This document shows, piece by piece, positions 18,598 to 29,630 of a DNA stretch of 64,000 bases; positions within the stretch are counted from its first letter, which is position 1, and each line of letters opens with the position of its first letter. The notes beneath the pieces are model-generated. The model searched no databases. It was not told where the DNA came from and worked only from the letters and a program-made list of their open reading frames with translations. A program made the position numbers and the translations under genes. This DNA comes from Hawksworthiomyces lignivorus (lineage: Eukaryota; Ascomycota; Sordariomycetes; Ophiostomatales; Ophiostomataceae), in NCBI GenBank assembly GCA_002917075.1, contig NTMA01000044.1:244650-308649 (forward strand), read 5' to 3'.

Positions 18598-19518
18598 CTA
18601 ACAGTTTGCATTCAGGCGGCGGATGCATTCTTGGATGTCATTAATGGCGACGTAGTGGTTGAGTTGTGCCTTGATGCCCTTACCGGTGAGCTTTAGTTCT
18701 CCAATGATAAAATTTTCCATGTCGTCCAGCAGACTTCCGCGCGTGATGCTGTCGTGCAAGGCCTTGTTATCGGCGACAGTCCGGTCCATATCAATGCTGT
18801 CGTACGGCGTGCCGTCAGGCTTGGTCGGCCGGGGGTCTTTGAGCACCAGCTTGTACGTTGGCATACTGCGTTGTTTCTTCATGTACTCCATGAGATTGGG
18901 AATGGTCCGCTCTTCCTACTCCGCGATCCGGTACGCCAGCACCCGGTCCAGGGACAGCTTCATCTTCTTGAGGCGGGCCGCAATGTCCACGCCGCGCGCC
19001 GCAGCGTCTCTGCGGACCTGGTTGACGCGGTCTGTGATTGGCTGCATCATCTCACCCAGAGACGGACGGGCGCTGCCCGTGTCCGGAATCACAGCGGGCA
19101 TGAGAGTTTTCAAGTCGTAGTAGCTCCCGTAGTTGGCGTCGACGAGCTTCTTCGCCACGCTGTCCACGTCAAAGTCCGTCGCTATGCCCACGTCCGTCGA
19201 GCCTTTCCAGGCGGTTTTCTTGGCCTTATTGCCATCGAGATCGCGCAGGAACTTGTCAAACTCGCACGAGCCACCTTCACCGGAACCGCGGCAGTCGGCC
19301 AAAATCTGGGTGTGGCCGACGCCGTAGAGTTGGAGCTCTGTCTGGTAGGCATACTAGATATACACAGCTGCATTGTCACTGTTAGCGAGGGTCAAGGATG
19401 GCATGTCCTGTACGAAAAGAAATGAAAAGAAAGCCCCAACAGACTGATAGGGCCCTGCACCCATGGAAGCCAGGCACGAAACCGCCTAGGAGAGCGTCAG
19501 GAAGAGAGAAAGCTTCAT
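18598..19518 (-). pseudogene. Secreted-protein gene interrupted by three TAG codons
   Basis: One frame runs 307 codons from an ATG at 19518 to the stop at 18598. It is broken only by TAG at 19486-19488, 19354-19356 and 18916-18918. The start encodes a signal-peptide-like stretch (MKLSLFLTLS, TAG, AVSCLAS). The body is hydrophilic, with Cys-containing LADCRGSGEGGSCEF, a mixed helical middle, and a C-terminus IQECIRRLNANC. I do not recognise the family. All three stops lie where a Gln codon (CAG) would read naturally (for example YRIAE-TAG-EERTI), so single C-to-T changes explain the damage. A 33-bp segment near 19408-19440 has GT/AG ends but is in frame and too short to be a likely intron. Whether the TAGs are decay or sequencing artefact cannot be judged here. 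Confidence 0.65.
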
Positions 19519-20098
19519 GGTAGTGTATAGTATTCAGAAAAGGACAAAAAAGGACATGCAGTCGTGTCGAGCGGTGACCAAGAGACGATTCTCTTCCACG
19601 GAGGTGTCTCTGAGGCTGGCATTTATAGAAACAACACACAAAATTGCTCAGGTACAGCAGCCGCAGTTATTGTCGACCATTTTCTTAAATTACCACGAGG
19701 GACAACAGCTCTAACGACCAACACGCGATATGCGACCGCCTCGGCGACCTCTACGGCGCCGTTAATAAATTTGTCCCGCGAAGAAAGGCACAAAATAAAC
19801 TCGACTTCATCCACCGGCAGTCGCTGCCTAGATGGCAATATGCAAGATTTGAAAATGCACGCGGCATGCAACGCACAACCGTGCTGTGCCTCACTCTTTG
19901 ATACTCTTTCAGTTGCAATCACAAAGGACCTCGCCGCGGCTATGTCCTTCTTAATCTGTATGCACACACGGCATGAGCCAACAGTTCTGTTGGTACTCTC
20001 ATTGCAATTGGAAGGATTCCCGGCGAGAAAACGGTCGTCGACGTCCAGACCGCCTTTCTCTGGCATCAAACGAAAATGGCTCTGACGCAGACGACGGA
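19519..20098. other. Intergenic or decayed DNA before the HET pseudogene
   Basis: About 580 bp. A 172-codon open frame on the minus strand (19623-20141) and a shorter plus-strand one exist but show no family likeness. The N-terminal part of the HET gene probably lay in the last 150 bp. Confidence 0.5.
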
Positions 20099-21550
20099 TG
20101 GAGTCGGCATCGTATACATATGGCTGGGTATCAGACACCACGGGATGTGAAGTATGCTACTCTTACATACTGCTGGGGCCAGCTCAAACCAGATTGTATG
20201 ACTACCCTCGATTCTCTGAAGGCGTAGTAGGAGGGGATTCCATGGAGGACACTGCCGAGGACTTTTCAGGACGCTATTGAGTTTACCCGCTCACTCGATA
20301 TTCCATATATATGGATCGACAGCCTCTGCGTTATCCAGGGCGACACGGGCGACTGGCACCGGGAAAGTGGCAAGATGTTCCACGTGTACAAGAATGCGTT
20401 TGTCACTCTTGTTGCTCTTAAGGGAGCGGATCCCTCCTCAAGGTTGTGGGCCCCAGAAGAGGACCCGCCTTCCATGCTTGCAAACATTCGGCTCGGAAAT
20501 CGCCAGTTACCACTCTACATTGGGCAGCACCACCGACCATACTGCGCGTGGCAGGCTTCCCCAGATTCTGAGAACAACATTCTGGGGCCACACTGGCCGA
20601 TCATGGAAAGAGCCTGGACATTTCAAGAACGGCTCATATCACCGCGTCTTATTGTCTTTGCTGGACACGAAGTTGCATTCCAGTGTATGCAATTGGCGTC
20701 TTGCGAGTGTGGTGCGGAAGATATCCTCTCCAGACAAAACTATGTCCAAAAGTGGCAATTCCAACGTCACATTCTCTCCAAATCGGCAGGAGAGGTTACA
20801 CGGTACTGGAGGCAGGTTGTCACCGAGTATTGGAAGCTAAAATTGAGTTTTGCAACCGACAGACTCCTCGCGATAGGAGCGTTAGCCGAGAAATTCCAGG
20901 AATCTCGGCCAAGAGAAAAGTATCTGGCGGGACTGTGGTCCAAATCCCTGCACTACGACCTGTTGTGGCAGTCTGGAATCTGCAAAGAGTCGGAGAGGCT
21001 GCCTTTTCCAACGTGGTCTTGGGCCTCAATACCGAACTGTAGACCTGGTCGCCATCGAGGGCTCTACGGTTCTATAAACGAGACCCCCCGGTCTCTCAAC
21101 TTTAAAGTAATAAAGGCCGCATGTTCATATGTAGACAACAACCCATTTGGGACGCTGATCAAAAGCAGGCTCGTGATTCACAGCCGAGTCCTGGACTGTT
21201 TTGGTCATTCGTTGTTCGGCGAGATGGTGTATTTTTGATGTGCAAGTGGGAGTGGTATGCACGAACTCGAACTCAGCTGCGAATGGCCCAAAACCGGATC
21301 CTCCTTTGTCACTTTTACTCTTCTCGAGGTGCTTGTGGATGAGGACTCGCGAAACGATTATCCGTCTCGGACATACCTTGTTTTACGGCGCGTAAAGGCG
21401 AGCGAAATACGTATACGAGAATTGGGACCGCAGTTGTTTCCACTGGCAAAGGAACGTGGGGCAAGCACTGGAACTGGAGGAATCGTGGAAGAATTGAGGA
21501 ATGTACCATTATCTTGGAGTTTTGATCAAGGTGTTCTATACTATCATTCT
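20099..21550 (+). pseudogene. HET-domain (heterokaryon incompatibility) pseudogene
   Basis: The three HET signatures are present in order in one frame: YATLTYCWG (about 20152-20178), YIWIDSLCVIQGDTGDWHRE with the following VYKNAFVTLVAL (about 20307-20420), and RAWTFQERLISPRLIVFAGH (about 20610-20670). A TWSWAS motif, frequent in HET proteins, follows near 21013. The frame is broken by two consecutive TAG codons (20225-20230), exactly between motif 1 and the GIPWRTLPRTFQDAIEF segment that normally follows it, and by a TGA at 21236-21238. Beyond this the frame remains open for more than 100 codons. No start codon is convincing. HET proteins trigger incompatibility cell death after non-self recognition. 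This copy is inactive as read. A TIR-like fold of the domain is family knowledge, not seen here. Confidence 0.87.
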
Positions 21551-21552
21551 AG

Positions 21553-22100
21553 GTGTATATCCACACCTTTACGCAGCTCTGCGTCTTTAGCATCTTGCTG
21601 GGTCCAGTTGCGCAAGTTCCCATATCTCCACCGATGCTATGAATATTTCCGACGACGAAACTGACTTCCTAGTGCGTACCTATTTTTCTGTAATCGCACC
21701 TATCCTCTCAGACTTGGTCGGATTAGAAGATATGCGCGACTCTCTATCAGCTACTTGGATCTTCCTTGCAACTCCAGCAACTCGTGAGTGACACACCCTA
21801 AACAATATGTTGCATGTTATTAATGCTAAGTGTTGTACAGTTGCGGGGACAATTGCTCTAAGGATAATAGCTGCAAATAAAGGAAACTACATCGGAACAA
21901 AAATATTTGCTGGAGTTGTGTTTGTCTGTTCTGGTATATGTCCTATTGTTTTATACTTCACTAAAAGAACTAAAAAGCATGAAGAAAATGTCGAAGTCAA
22001 AGGAACCGTTACTTTCGTCATAGATTTTCTATTTCACATCAATCTATCGCTGACTCCTACTCGTCTATCTTTTCTAAGCCACAGAAGTAATAGGTTTTAG
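21553..22100 (+). pseudogene. Fragment of an MFS (monocarboxylate-type) transporter
   Basis: Two pieces of membrane protein. 21639-21783 joined to 21841-22100 encodes APILSDLVGLEDMRDSLS, a membrane span, and NYIGTKIFAGVVFVCSGICP followed by a basic tail. These resemble the last third of fungal monocarboxylate-transporter-like MFS proteins (ADLVGL..., YLG..IFAG). The small intron 21784-21840 has a gtgagt donor and an acag acceptor. A preceding hydrophobic stretch at 21553-21638 is in another frame and ends in TGA. The first ten spans are missing, so this is a truncated relic directly behind the HET pseudogene. Confidence 0.6.
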
Positions 22101-23256
22101 AGTGTTGGGCCAGAAAATCTGGAACCCACGGTAGGAGACCCAGCATCGTACGGAACTCTTTCTTGATTGGACATCTTACCATAGGATACGCCTCTGAGTC
22201 TGAACAGGCATACTCAATAGCTGTATTGTGTGGATGTTGACCACCCTCTAGTAGAGATAAGAGTTGGATGCGAACTGCATTCACATTTGTCATATTATAT
22301 TTCTATTTGGTTAATCGAAGCCATTGGTCTTGTCCCAATTAAGGCTTACTTAGTTTACAAAAGACGAGTTGCAGAAACTCAATGAAACAGCGCTGAACTT
22401 ATCCCTTCTTTTCTTTTCTTTTTCTTTTTTCTTCGCAGAGGATATGCGCCAACCGAACTTTCACGGCATTTGCGGCAAGACCATAGGTCGGCGCGTGAGA
22501 AGGAGAATCCAATATCAAGTCTTTTTTTCTTTTCCAAAATTGCTACTTAAGTCTTATTGAAGGGATTAGATTTAAGCATATGTTGTTAATAATAACTTTT
22601 TCCCCCTGGAAAGCTGGCTAAAGCTTGGCAACAAGAACGGCTGCTCAGCCTTGTCTTTAGCTCCTACAAATGAATAGTCAGATACAACCGCTGTAATCTC
22701 AGCTTGCATCGTCTGTGGCTTAAGTCTAGCCAATAAATAAAGCGAAGAGCAGCCCATTCTTGGCAGCGCCTCTACTTGCGTTGGAAGTTTTTGTGAAATT
22801 TTGGTTCCTTTTCTATTTTCGTAGCTATCCAGGCCGAATAAGCATATTTTCCACGGATTGTTGACGATGAAGCTGAAATGACCATGTGCAATATTTCGCA
22901 AGCTCTCTGGCATTATGATTTAAAGTGCATCCTATATAAGAGTATAAAAATCTCTGCCGTGCCCGAAGACACAGGGTGAGGTCAACTATGCATAACTCGT
23001 CCTGTCCCGAATGTTCTCTTCCATTACAGAGCGATCTCAGCTTTAGCCTTGGTCCTAGAACGCCATGCCGCGCATATTTTCCCGTGCTTGGCTGAAAAGC
23101 CTCTCTGCACTCGACGATAAGTTCGTTCGCTGCTGGCTGGCGGTAGCTTATATATGTGATTGGCTCTCCGTAACTTTCCACATCTTTGAAAATTTTACCA
23201 TTGGCAGCTGACTCTATTTGCCCGTTGTAGTCTGCCTTGGTCTGGGGTTGCCACTG
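22101..23256. other. Intergenic, nothing recognised
   Basis: About 1.15 kb. Open frames on the minus strand at 22057-22293, 22572-22913 and 22825-23280 have no recognisable domain and mutually overlapping frames. They could be remnants. The missing first exon of the SUR7-like gene, if it exists, should be here. Confidence 0.5.
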
Positions 23257-24079
23257 ATGTTCAGCTGTTACTCGCCTCAAACGAAGGACATGTACATCTA
23301 CGCTGTCGAGACGAGGGTTTTTCTCAGCAATTACTTTACCCTCACGAACTTGAATGCTACCACCTTCCGCGATACGGACCTGTCAAGCCTTCCGGATACG
23401 TTTTACTTTGGTGTTAGTGGTACGTATAACTGGCATGTATGCATGAGCTTCAGGTTTGAAGAGACCTAACCATAGTGGTGTTGTTATAAAAGGTGTATGC
23501 ACGAGCTCTAATGCTACCGGAGTTCGGTGTGAACGATCCTTCCCATCTTCTTGGAACATTCCCAAAGTCATATTTACCGCTCTCGAGGTTCAGACCAACC
23601 TCACGCTCCCGGACACTTTAGTAGGGGATGACCAAGATGAGCTCTTCACAACTTTGGCTACTGCATCTAGCGCCCTTCTCATTGTGACCATGGTGTGGGC
23701 CATTCTGGCGACAATCGTCGTCGGTGTGTTCCCACACAATGGTTGGCTGCATCTACTATTCTTGTTTATCCTTGGCGGTACCTCCGTCACCGCTTGGGCC
23801 ATAGGAAATACAATATTCTGGAAACAAGTGTTCATGTGGAGATTCGAGATACAGAGTACGTTCGGCGACGCAAGCAAACCGTCTTTCTTGGACTTCGGCC
23901 CGGGTTTCGGCGTCTGGACTGCTTACATGGTCTCTACTCTGATTTTGACTCCAGTCATGGCAGGCTGCTCTGCCTACATTCTCTTTTTAATAATTTACAT
24001 AATCATAATGCTTTTCGTTTGCTGTCTATCAATGTGTCGTGGAGGACCGCGAAAGATATATTATATAGTTGAGGTATAA
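23257..24079 (+). CDS. SUR7/PalI-like tetraspan membrane protein (5' end uncertain)
   Basis: Exons 23257-23419 and 23493-24079 encode 249 aa from the first in-frame ATG. The intron has a gtacgt donor, a ctaac branch point and an aaag acceptor. The extracellular loop shows the SUR7/PalI pattern, FYFGVSGVCTSSNATGVRCE, with two cysteines joined across the splice site. Three membrane spans follow: SSALLIVTMVWAILATIVVG, the span around LLFLFILGGTSVTAWAIGN, and the C-terminal span before FVCCLSMC. The family sits in the plasma membrane (eisosomes, or pH sensing for PalI). The expected N-terminal span is partly visible upstream (LPVVVCLGLGLPLMFSC), but it is cut off by an in-frame TGA at 23209-23211 without an ATG. 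The true start is therefore missing, in an unseen exon, or lost. Confidence 0.68.
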
Positions 24080-27000
24080 AAATTTCCTTTGCTGTCTAAA
24101 GGCGCTACCGCAAATGCGCTAGCTATAAATATGTTTTTCGTGTATAGCTTGCTCAAGTTCAATAAGTTACGATGCTATTGACGGCAGTCTCGCTGCTATT
24201 GCCAGAGATGCAGTTACACTTGACTTAATTGTACCTAAGTGACAGGATGCTGCAACGATACGCTGTGCTATAGGCAATACGTCAACGCGTCTGTTTGTCT
24301 AAATCAGGCAGAATGTTCTGGCGTTGTCTCTCAGCTAGCTTATATGAGGCTACACATAGATGAGACGATTACAGCTCTGGGAAGAGAGGATATTTCTCAG
24401 TTATGCTGAGATTCACGTAAGATCTCAGACCGAGCCTGTGTTTACCTTTTGAGAGTGTCCACTGTTTCATAAATACAGTGTAATTTGACAGTGTGCACAA
24501 TGAAACACAGTACGCTCGAAGTTGTGCACACTGCGGTCCTGGCGCTCGTCTTCATGGCAAGTCGAACGTATAAAACATGACTGTTTGCAGCTGTCAATCA
24601 TCTGTGTGAGGCAGCTGTTCCCTTCAATCCTCTCTCGTTGAAATGATGCACCGCTGTCAAAACAATCTCATTCTCTTCTTCTTCCCGGTGCCCAAGAGCT
24701 CCTTGCCCTGTTGATGTGCCCCTGGTCTGGCACCGGAAATGACCGCTGTTAGCGTCAAGGCAATCAATGAGAAGTCAAGATTTGCTGGCAAAGTGGGAAT
24801 GCTGGCGTCCGGAAACACAGGGGAGCTGTTTGTGAACCAAACACGAGGCAGCCGGAGGACGGCCCCGAAAGGAACCATAGAAGAGAAGCAAACAGACATC
24901 TCCGCCAACTTCGTGTGCATACGAGGACGTGCCCCTGCTGGACTGCTCCAGGCAATCCAATGGGCGCTGCAAGATGACCGAGAGCTTGCCGTCGAAGAGG
25001 CCAAGCCAATATTAAAACAACACGGCGTGCATATCTTGCCGTCCTCGACGTCGTTCCTAGCTCTCCATGATACTCCATGGTTTGTATTTCTCTCACCATC
25101 CAGGTCTCAGACGAGCTGGTCGCTCGTTCCTTTTGCAGAGACGCAGCATTCCTGTGTTTCGCCAACTGCATGCGGGGAGAGATGCACGCGGGAGGCGCGC
25201 TGTCATGTGATTGACCAGCGATGTTCGCCTGTGGTATTGCTGTATTCCTCTCATATCGGGTAATGAGACAAACAAACACGCATGTCTTGCCAAAGACATT
25301 GCCTGCACTGTATATGCCTTTGCATTATGACCTATAGCACAGAGTATTATTGCAGCAGCCCGTCCCCGGCGAATGTGAATTTTGTTTTCATCAATTTCTT
25401 CCACGGATTGTTCGCTGCCTATTCTGCCACCCTTCCCGATTGGGCACTGCGTTCCAAGGAACACGGCTCTGCCCAGGATGCGCGGCCGGGGTTCGCGTCT
25501 TGCGTTTTATATGAACAAATCAATCTCGGTCTGGGCGCCGATCCCCAAGAGCTCGCCCTCCTACTTTTTTCGAAACATCTCGCCTCTCTCTCTTTTTTGT
25601 GTCCTGAGCGTACAGAAACAATTGTTCTCCGATCAAGTTGCTTTTGTTGCTGTGCATATGCGCATTGTTTACTTTTGCGAGACAAAAGCCGTCTGGTTTC
25701 CTCGTGCAACCGCTCGAAACTAAGGAGCGCTAAAGTAAAATCGCAATCGTAGTCTATTACTGCATGCGCGACTACTGCATGCGAGCATGCAAGGAAGTTG
25801 TCTGTAAGTAAAAGTGCGTCAGTGACGCTTGCGATGAGCCCGCTGTTCTAGAGCAGTGCGCTACGTGCTTGACCGTTCATTATTAGCAAGGAACGCCGTG
25901 TGGATCTCTGGCTAGCCCCCTCGCAGTGCCTAGAAAAAGCCGAGCAGCAGTGGAAACCAGCTGGCATACGAATACGTTTAGTTATAGGTGGGCCTCCGCC
26001 TGTTGTTGTTTCTATGGTTTCCACGTCTAGGGCGCAGACTAGTGCGAGTGGTCTGAAGAGTAATAACACTCACATGTTATGCGCCTGTTCTGCAGCGTTT
26101 GCTTGGTGTGTGTGTGCGTGAATCGCCCCCTTCTGGGCAAATCTTGTAGTATTCGAATGAGTGCGTATTACGTCGTATGTGCGTCGCATGCAGGAAGGGG
26201 AGAGAGAAGGCATTGATTGCAATGACAAGAAAAGATGCAGTGTCAGGAGACTGGCCGTGGACCCTGCTTCCTGATCGAGACGAGCACCATTCTAAATGCC
26301 CCCCAACAAGAAGAAACCATAGGATCTTTAAAATACCAATGACAGCCCATTCCAGTCGCACTGCGTGATTCTCTCTATATGTTTGCCTTCTGCATCGTCA
26401 TCTCGCCTTTTTTTTTTTTCTTGGTGTCGCTTTTGCCAAATTTTTAGTTTTTTTTCCTTCTGCATTTTCGATTTGCGCGCGATCGCAATACAGCCTGTCT
26501 GTCGAAAACGACCACCAAAACTGCCATCCAATCCCTGTCTGGCACCCGCAATTGATCCCAGCGCGTCGTGTTTTTATTGTGTATATTTTTTTATTGCTTT
26601 TTTAATTCATTTCTCTGGGTACTTCGTACTCTTCTCAGCGAACAAAGCCACCAGATTGCGCTCCTTTTGTGTCCATCTACGTGTACGTATACGCATATGC
26701 GAAACGATAACGGAGATTCTCCATCGCGGACGACTCCATCAGCAAAACGACGAGGCAAAACATACATACATACGTCTTGCGGCCGCAGTTTTGCATATCA
26801 TCCACTCCGTACGAGTCCATGCGATAATTACCAGTCTGGACCGGACGGTACTGGTCTAATCTCTAATATCCTTTCCCCGGCTGCACCGCGGCATAAGCAT
26901 ACGCTCATTTCCCAACCCCCGGTGTGTCCTGGCACTCTCCTTGCCCTCCTCCTGGGCACTCCTCCTGGGCACTCCCTCCTGGCACTCCTGGCTCCTCTGC

Positions 27001-27746
27001 GGGCAGTCTTCTCCATATTATATGCGACGTGGAGCTACACCGCAATCTTCTTTTGCAGCACACTGCTCGTCGCCCGCCCAACGCTCCCCTTTTTCCTGTC
27101 TGACGCCGCCCTCTTCCACCATCGTCTCTGGCCTTGCCCAACACAGCTAGTCACCTCTGGAGCTGCGGATCCCAATACCCTCTGTCTGCATGCGGCCTCG
27201 CCAATGACGGTCCAGAGATTGCGCTCCTAATCTTAGAAAGGGGAAAAATAATAGGGACCTTACATAGGGACCTCCACTACAATAATACACCCCCAAAGAG
27301 GGCAGCCAGAGAGAGCGAGAGAGCCCATACGAAAGAGGAAGAGCCCTGCTGCTTGTTTTTTCTTCTTCATGACCAGCTTTCTCTTTCAACTCTGTTTTGT
27401 TTCTGCTTGTTCTCGCCATCTCCTCTATGAGAAACGATTAGTCCGCCGCAGTCGCTCTTTTGTCGTTGCCAGCTCCCGGAGAACGACGTCCCCTCTTTCT
27501 CGTCCATTTCGCCAACGGCGCTGGCGCTGCGCGCAATCCTCGTCTTCTCACCGCAAGAAACAGCCGCGGCTGTCGCTCTCTCCGTCGTCCTCGTCACTCC
27601 GCCGCGCCCTCTTGCTCGACAAGCCTGCCGTCACTCGCTCCTTCGTCTACGACGCACGCAGAGATCAACAGATCCATCATCCTCTCTACAGCGCCATCGA
27701 CCAGGCCGCCGTCCAGCACCTGTTCAATCTGACTTCCGGTGCCGCC
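24080..27746. other. Intergenic, 3.7 kb, with inverted and tandem repeats
   Basis: No convincing gene. The longest frames (24739-25263 plus, 25282-25752 plus, 26568-27230 plus) are compositionally biased and lack domains. Structures: a 12-bp perfect inverted repeat at 24489-24500/24522-24533; T- and C-rich runs from 26,400 on; and a minisatellite-like series of ctcctgggca units at about 26945-26990. The last kilobase is CT-rich, as is common upstream of strongly expressed fungal genes, and is presumably promoter and 5' UTR of the 27747 gene. Confidence 0.6.
24489..24533. repeat. Perfect 12-bp inverted repeat with 21-nt loop
   Basis: Arms cagtgtgcacaa (24489-24500) and ttgtgcacactg (24522-24533). 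Just outside, an imperfect pair actgtttcat / atgaaacacagt interleaves with it, which makes a compact palindromic region. Nature unknown; a protein-binding palindrome or a transposon end are both possible. Confidence 0.8.
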
Positions 27747-29630
27747 ATGGAAGCTCCCGTGCCGCGTGCGGCACATCCGTCTCGGCCTCGCATGAGCAGC
27801 CGCGCAGACGCCTTCCCGCTCGTGCCCACGCCTTGCGACCTCGAGGCCTCGCCTCTATCTGCGGGGGCTCCTGCTTCCACCTCGGCGTCCATGCCCCCGC
27901 CGCCGCTGCCTGCCGCCTCCACGCCGTCACACGCTGCAGGCTCGAGCCCAGCAGCTAGCAATGGAGCCGCTCCTGACCAGCAGCGGGAGGAGGCTGTGGA
28001 CACGCGCTCCTCGCGGTCGGCGTCCACCGCCTCGCGGTCCAACAGGCTGTCGCTCACGCTGCCCATCGCTCCGCCCACCGCTTTTCCGTCTCGCCCGCCG
28101 CCGGCTTCAGCAACGACAGCGTCTTTCCCGGGCACGCCGATCGACCTGTCGTCCGGCCTGACGTCGCCGGCCGATCCCACTGACCTCATCCCAGCCATCG
28201 CCGCACAGGAGCGCCGCGTGCTGGAGCTGCAGGAAGAGCTGGACCAGGCGCGGACGAACCTCGCCAAGCTGAAGAAGCAGTGGGCCATCTTCGAGGCCCA
28301 AAAGAAGCGGGCCGAGATCCGCCGAACCGAGCCTATGCGGTCCCTGTCTGTCAAGTCAGGAGCGGCGCCGGCGGCAGCAGCAGCTGCTGCTGCTAGTGGT
28401 GCCGCTGCAGGCGCCGCCGCTGCCGACTCTCCCACGGCGTCGCTCGACGAGTCCAGCGCGAAGCGCAACGTGGAGCTGGAGAGGCGCAAGGCGCTGCTCC
28501 TGGGCCAGCAGACGGGGACCAGCAGCGACCCCAACACGCCGACGCAGTCGCGGCGGCGGGTGTTCCGGGGCGGGCACGCGCGGACGCTGTCGCTGCTGTC
28601 GCCGACCAAGACGACGGCGGACGGGTTCGCGGTGCACGAGGACCAGCAACCGAGCGGCGACGCGGCGGCGGCGGCGGCGGCGGCGGCCAACAAGTCGCCG
28701 ACGGGGGCCATGACGTCGAGCGCGTCGGCCGGCGCCCTCTTCCACCAGGACCCGGACTCGCCCTTCTACCAGAACCTGCACCAGCAGCTGTCCAAGCGGG
28801 CCTCGTGGGCGCCCCAGTCCGTGCACCAGGTGGCCGGCGCCGGCCTCAAGCAGGTCGCCGGCGACCTCACCGCCACGCTGTGGACCTTTGTCGAGGACCT
28901 GCGCCAGGCCACCGTCGGCGACGAGCCCATCAACGGCGCCATGCGCAGCCTCGACCCCAACGCCCACGCCCACGCCCGCCTGAACGGCGGCGGCGGCGAA
29001 GACCTGCAGAGCACCATCCGCGCCTCTAGTTCGGCAGGCGCCTCGCGGCCGCACGTGTCCAAGGCGTTTGCCGCAGACGTGCAGTCCACGCCCACGCCCG
29101 CCTCGCGGCACACCGTACCTGCTGCCGCCAAGGCGTCGTCGTCCAAGCAGCCCGCCGACGCCGCCAAGCCCACCAAGCGCTTCTCGTGGACGCCGCTGAC
29201 CGTCGACTCGTACGACGACAGCGACTGGTCCAGCTGGGACAGCCCCACGGTCAAGTCGCCGCGCTGGAGCGGGTCCACCGTCAACGGCAGCGAGTCCATC
29301 CCCGAGCAGGCCGATGAAGCTTGCACGCCTCTGTAAGCATGCGCCAAGAGTTTTTTTTTTTTCCCCTTTCTACAACAAAACCAATACACAGAGGACGAGA
29401 TGACTAATATTTATTTTAGGAAAAATAGGTCCACGACATCCCCGTCGTCGCCTATGTCCAGCAAGGTCCACGACCTGAACTGGCCAGCGGCCCTGAACAA
29501 GCTGACCCCCGGAAACATCAAGCGGACAGCCACCGACCTCATGAAGGAGTGGGAGAAATCGCTCTCTCCTGTAGCTGGAGAGGGGGCTCCTACCGAGCCC
29601 GTCCAGGCTGTCCACGTGCCGAGCTTGTAA
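27747..29630 (+). CDS. Coiled-coil, low-complexity protein (DUF4048-like)
   Basis: Exons 27747-29332 and 29420-29630 encode 598 aa. The intron has gtaagc, a gactaat branch point and tttag. The ATG lies in an ideal context (gccgccATGG). The open frame upstream to 27369 is more likely 5' UTR. Residues about 1-145 are Ser/Pro/Ala-rich. A coiled coil spans about 150-195 (AAQERRVLELQEELDQARTN, then a Lys-rich part). Alanine runs occur near 210-225 and 304-313. A conserved-looking patch RRRVFRGGHARTLSLLSP (about 270-290) is followed by a long disordered tail and a C-terminus (VHDLNWPAALNKLTPGNIKR) behind the intron. The coiled coil plus the TLSLLSP patch resembles fungal DUF4048 / TDA11-type proteins. 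This assignment is from memory of the pattern and the function is unknown. Confidence 0.8.

Noticed and set aside
19408..19440. 33-bp GT-AG intron in the secreted-protein pseudogene
   Set aside because: Too short for a fungal spliceosomal intron and a multiple of three that reads through in frame.
19623..20141. 172-codon open frame on the minus strand
   Set aside because: No domain, no plausible start context, and it overlaps the likely 5' end of the HET gene on the other strand.
11336..21550. Reassignment of UAG to glutamine
   Set aside because: Intact genes in the window (AtuA-like, MFS, vma-1, the AMP-binding gene) end in TAG, and the damaged genes also have TGA codons and frameshifts.
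24739..25263. Possible gene of 174 codons
   Set aside because: No recognisable family, an overlapping frame on the opposite strand and ordinary intergenic composition.
27369..27746. Upstream extension of the DUF4048-like protein
   Set aside because: Arg/Ser-rich translation of a CT-rich leader; the ATG at 27747 has a near-perfect context.
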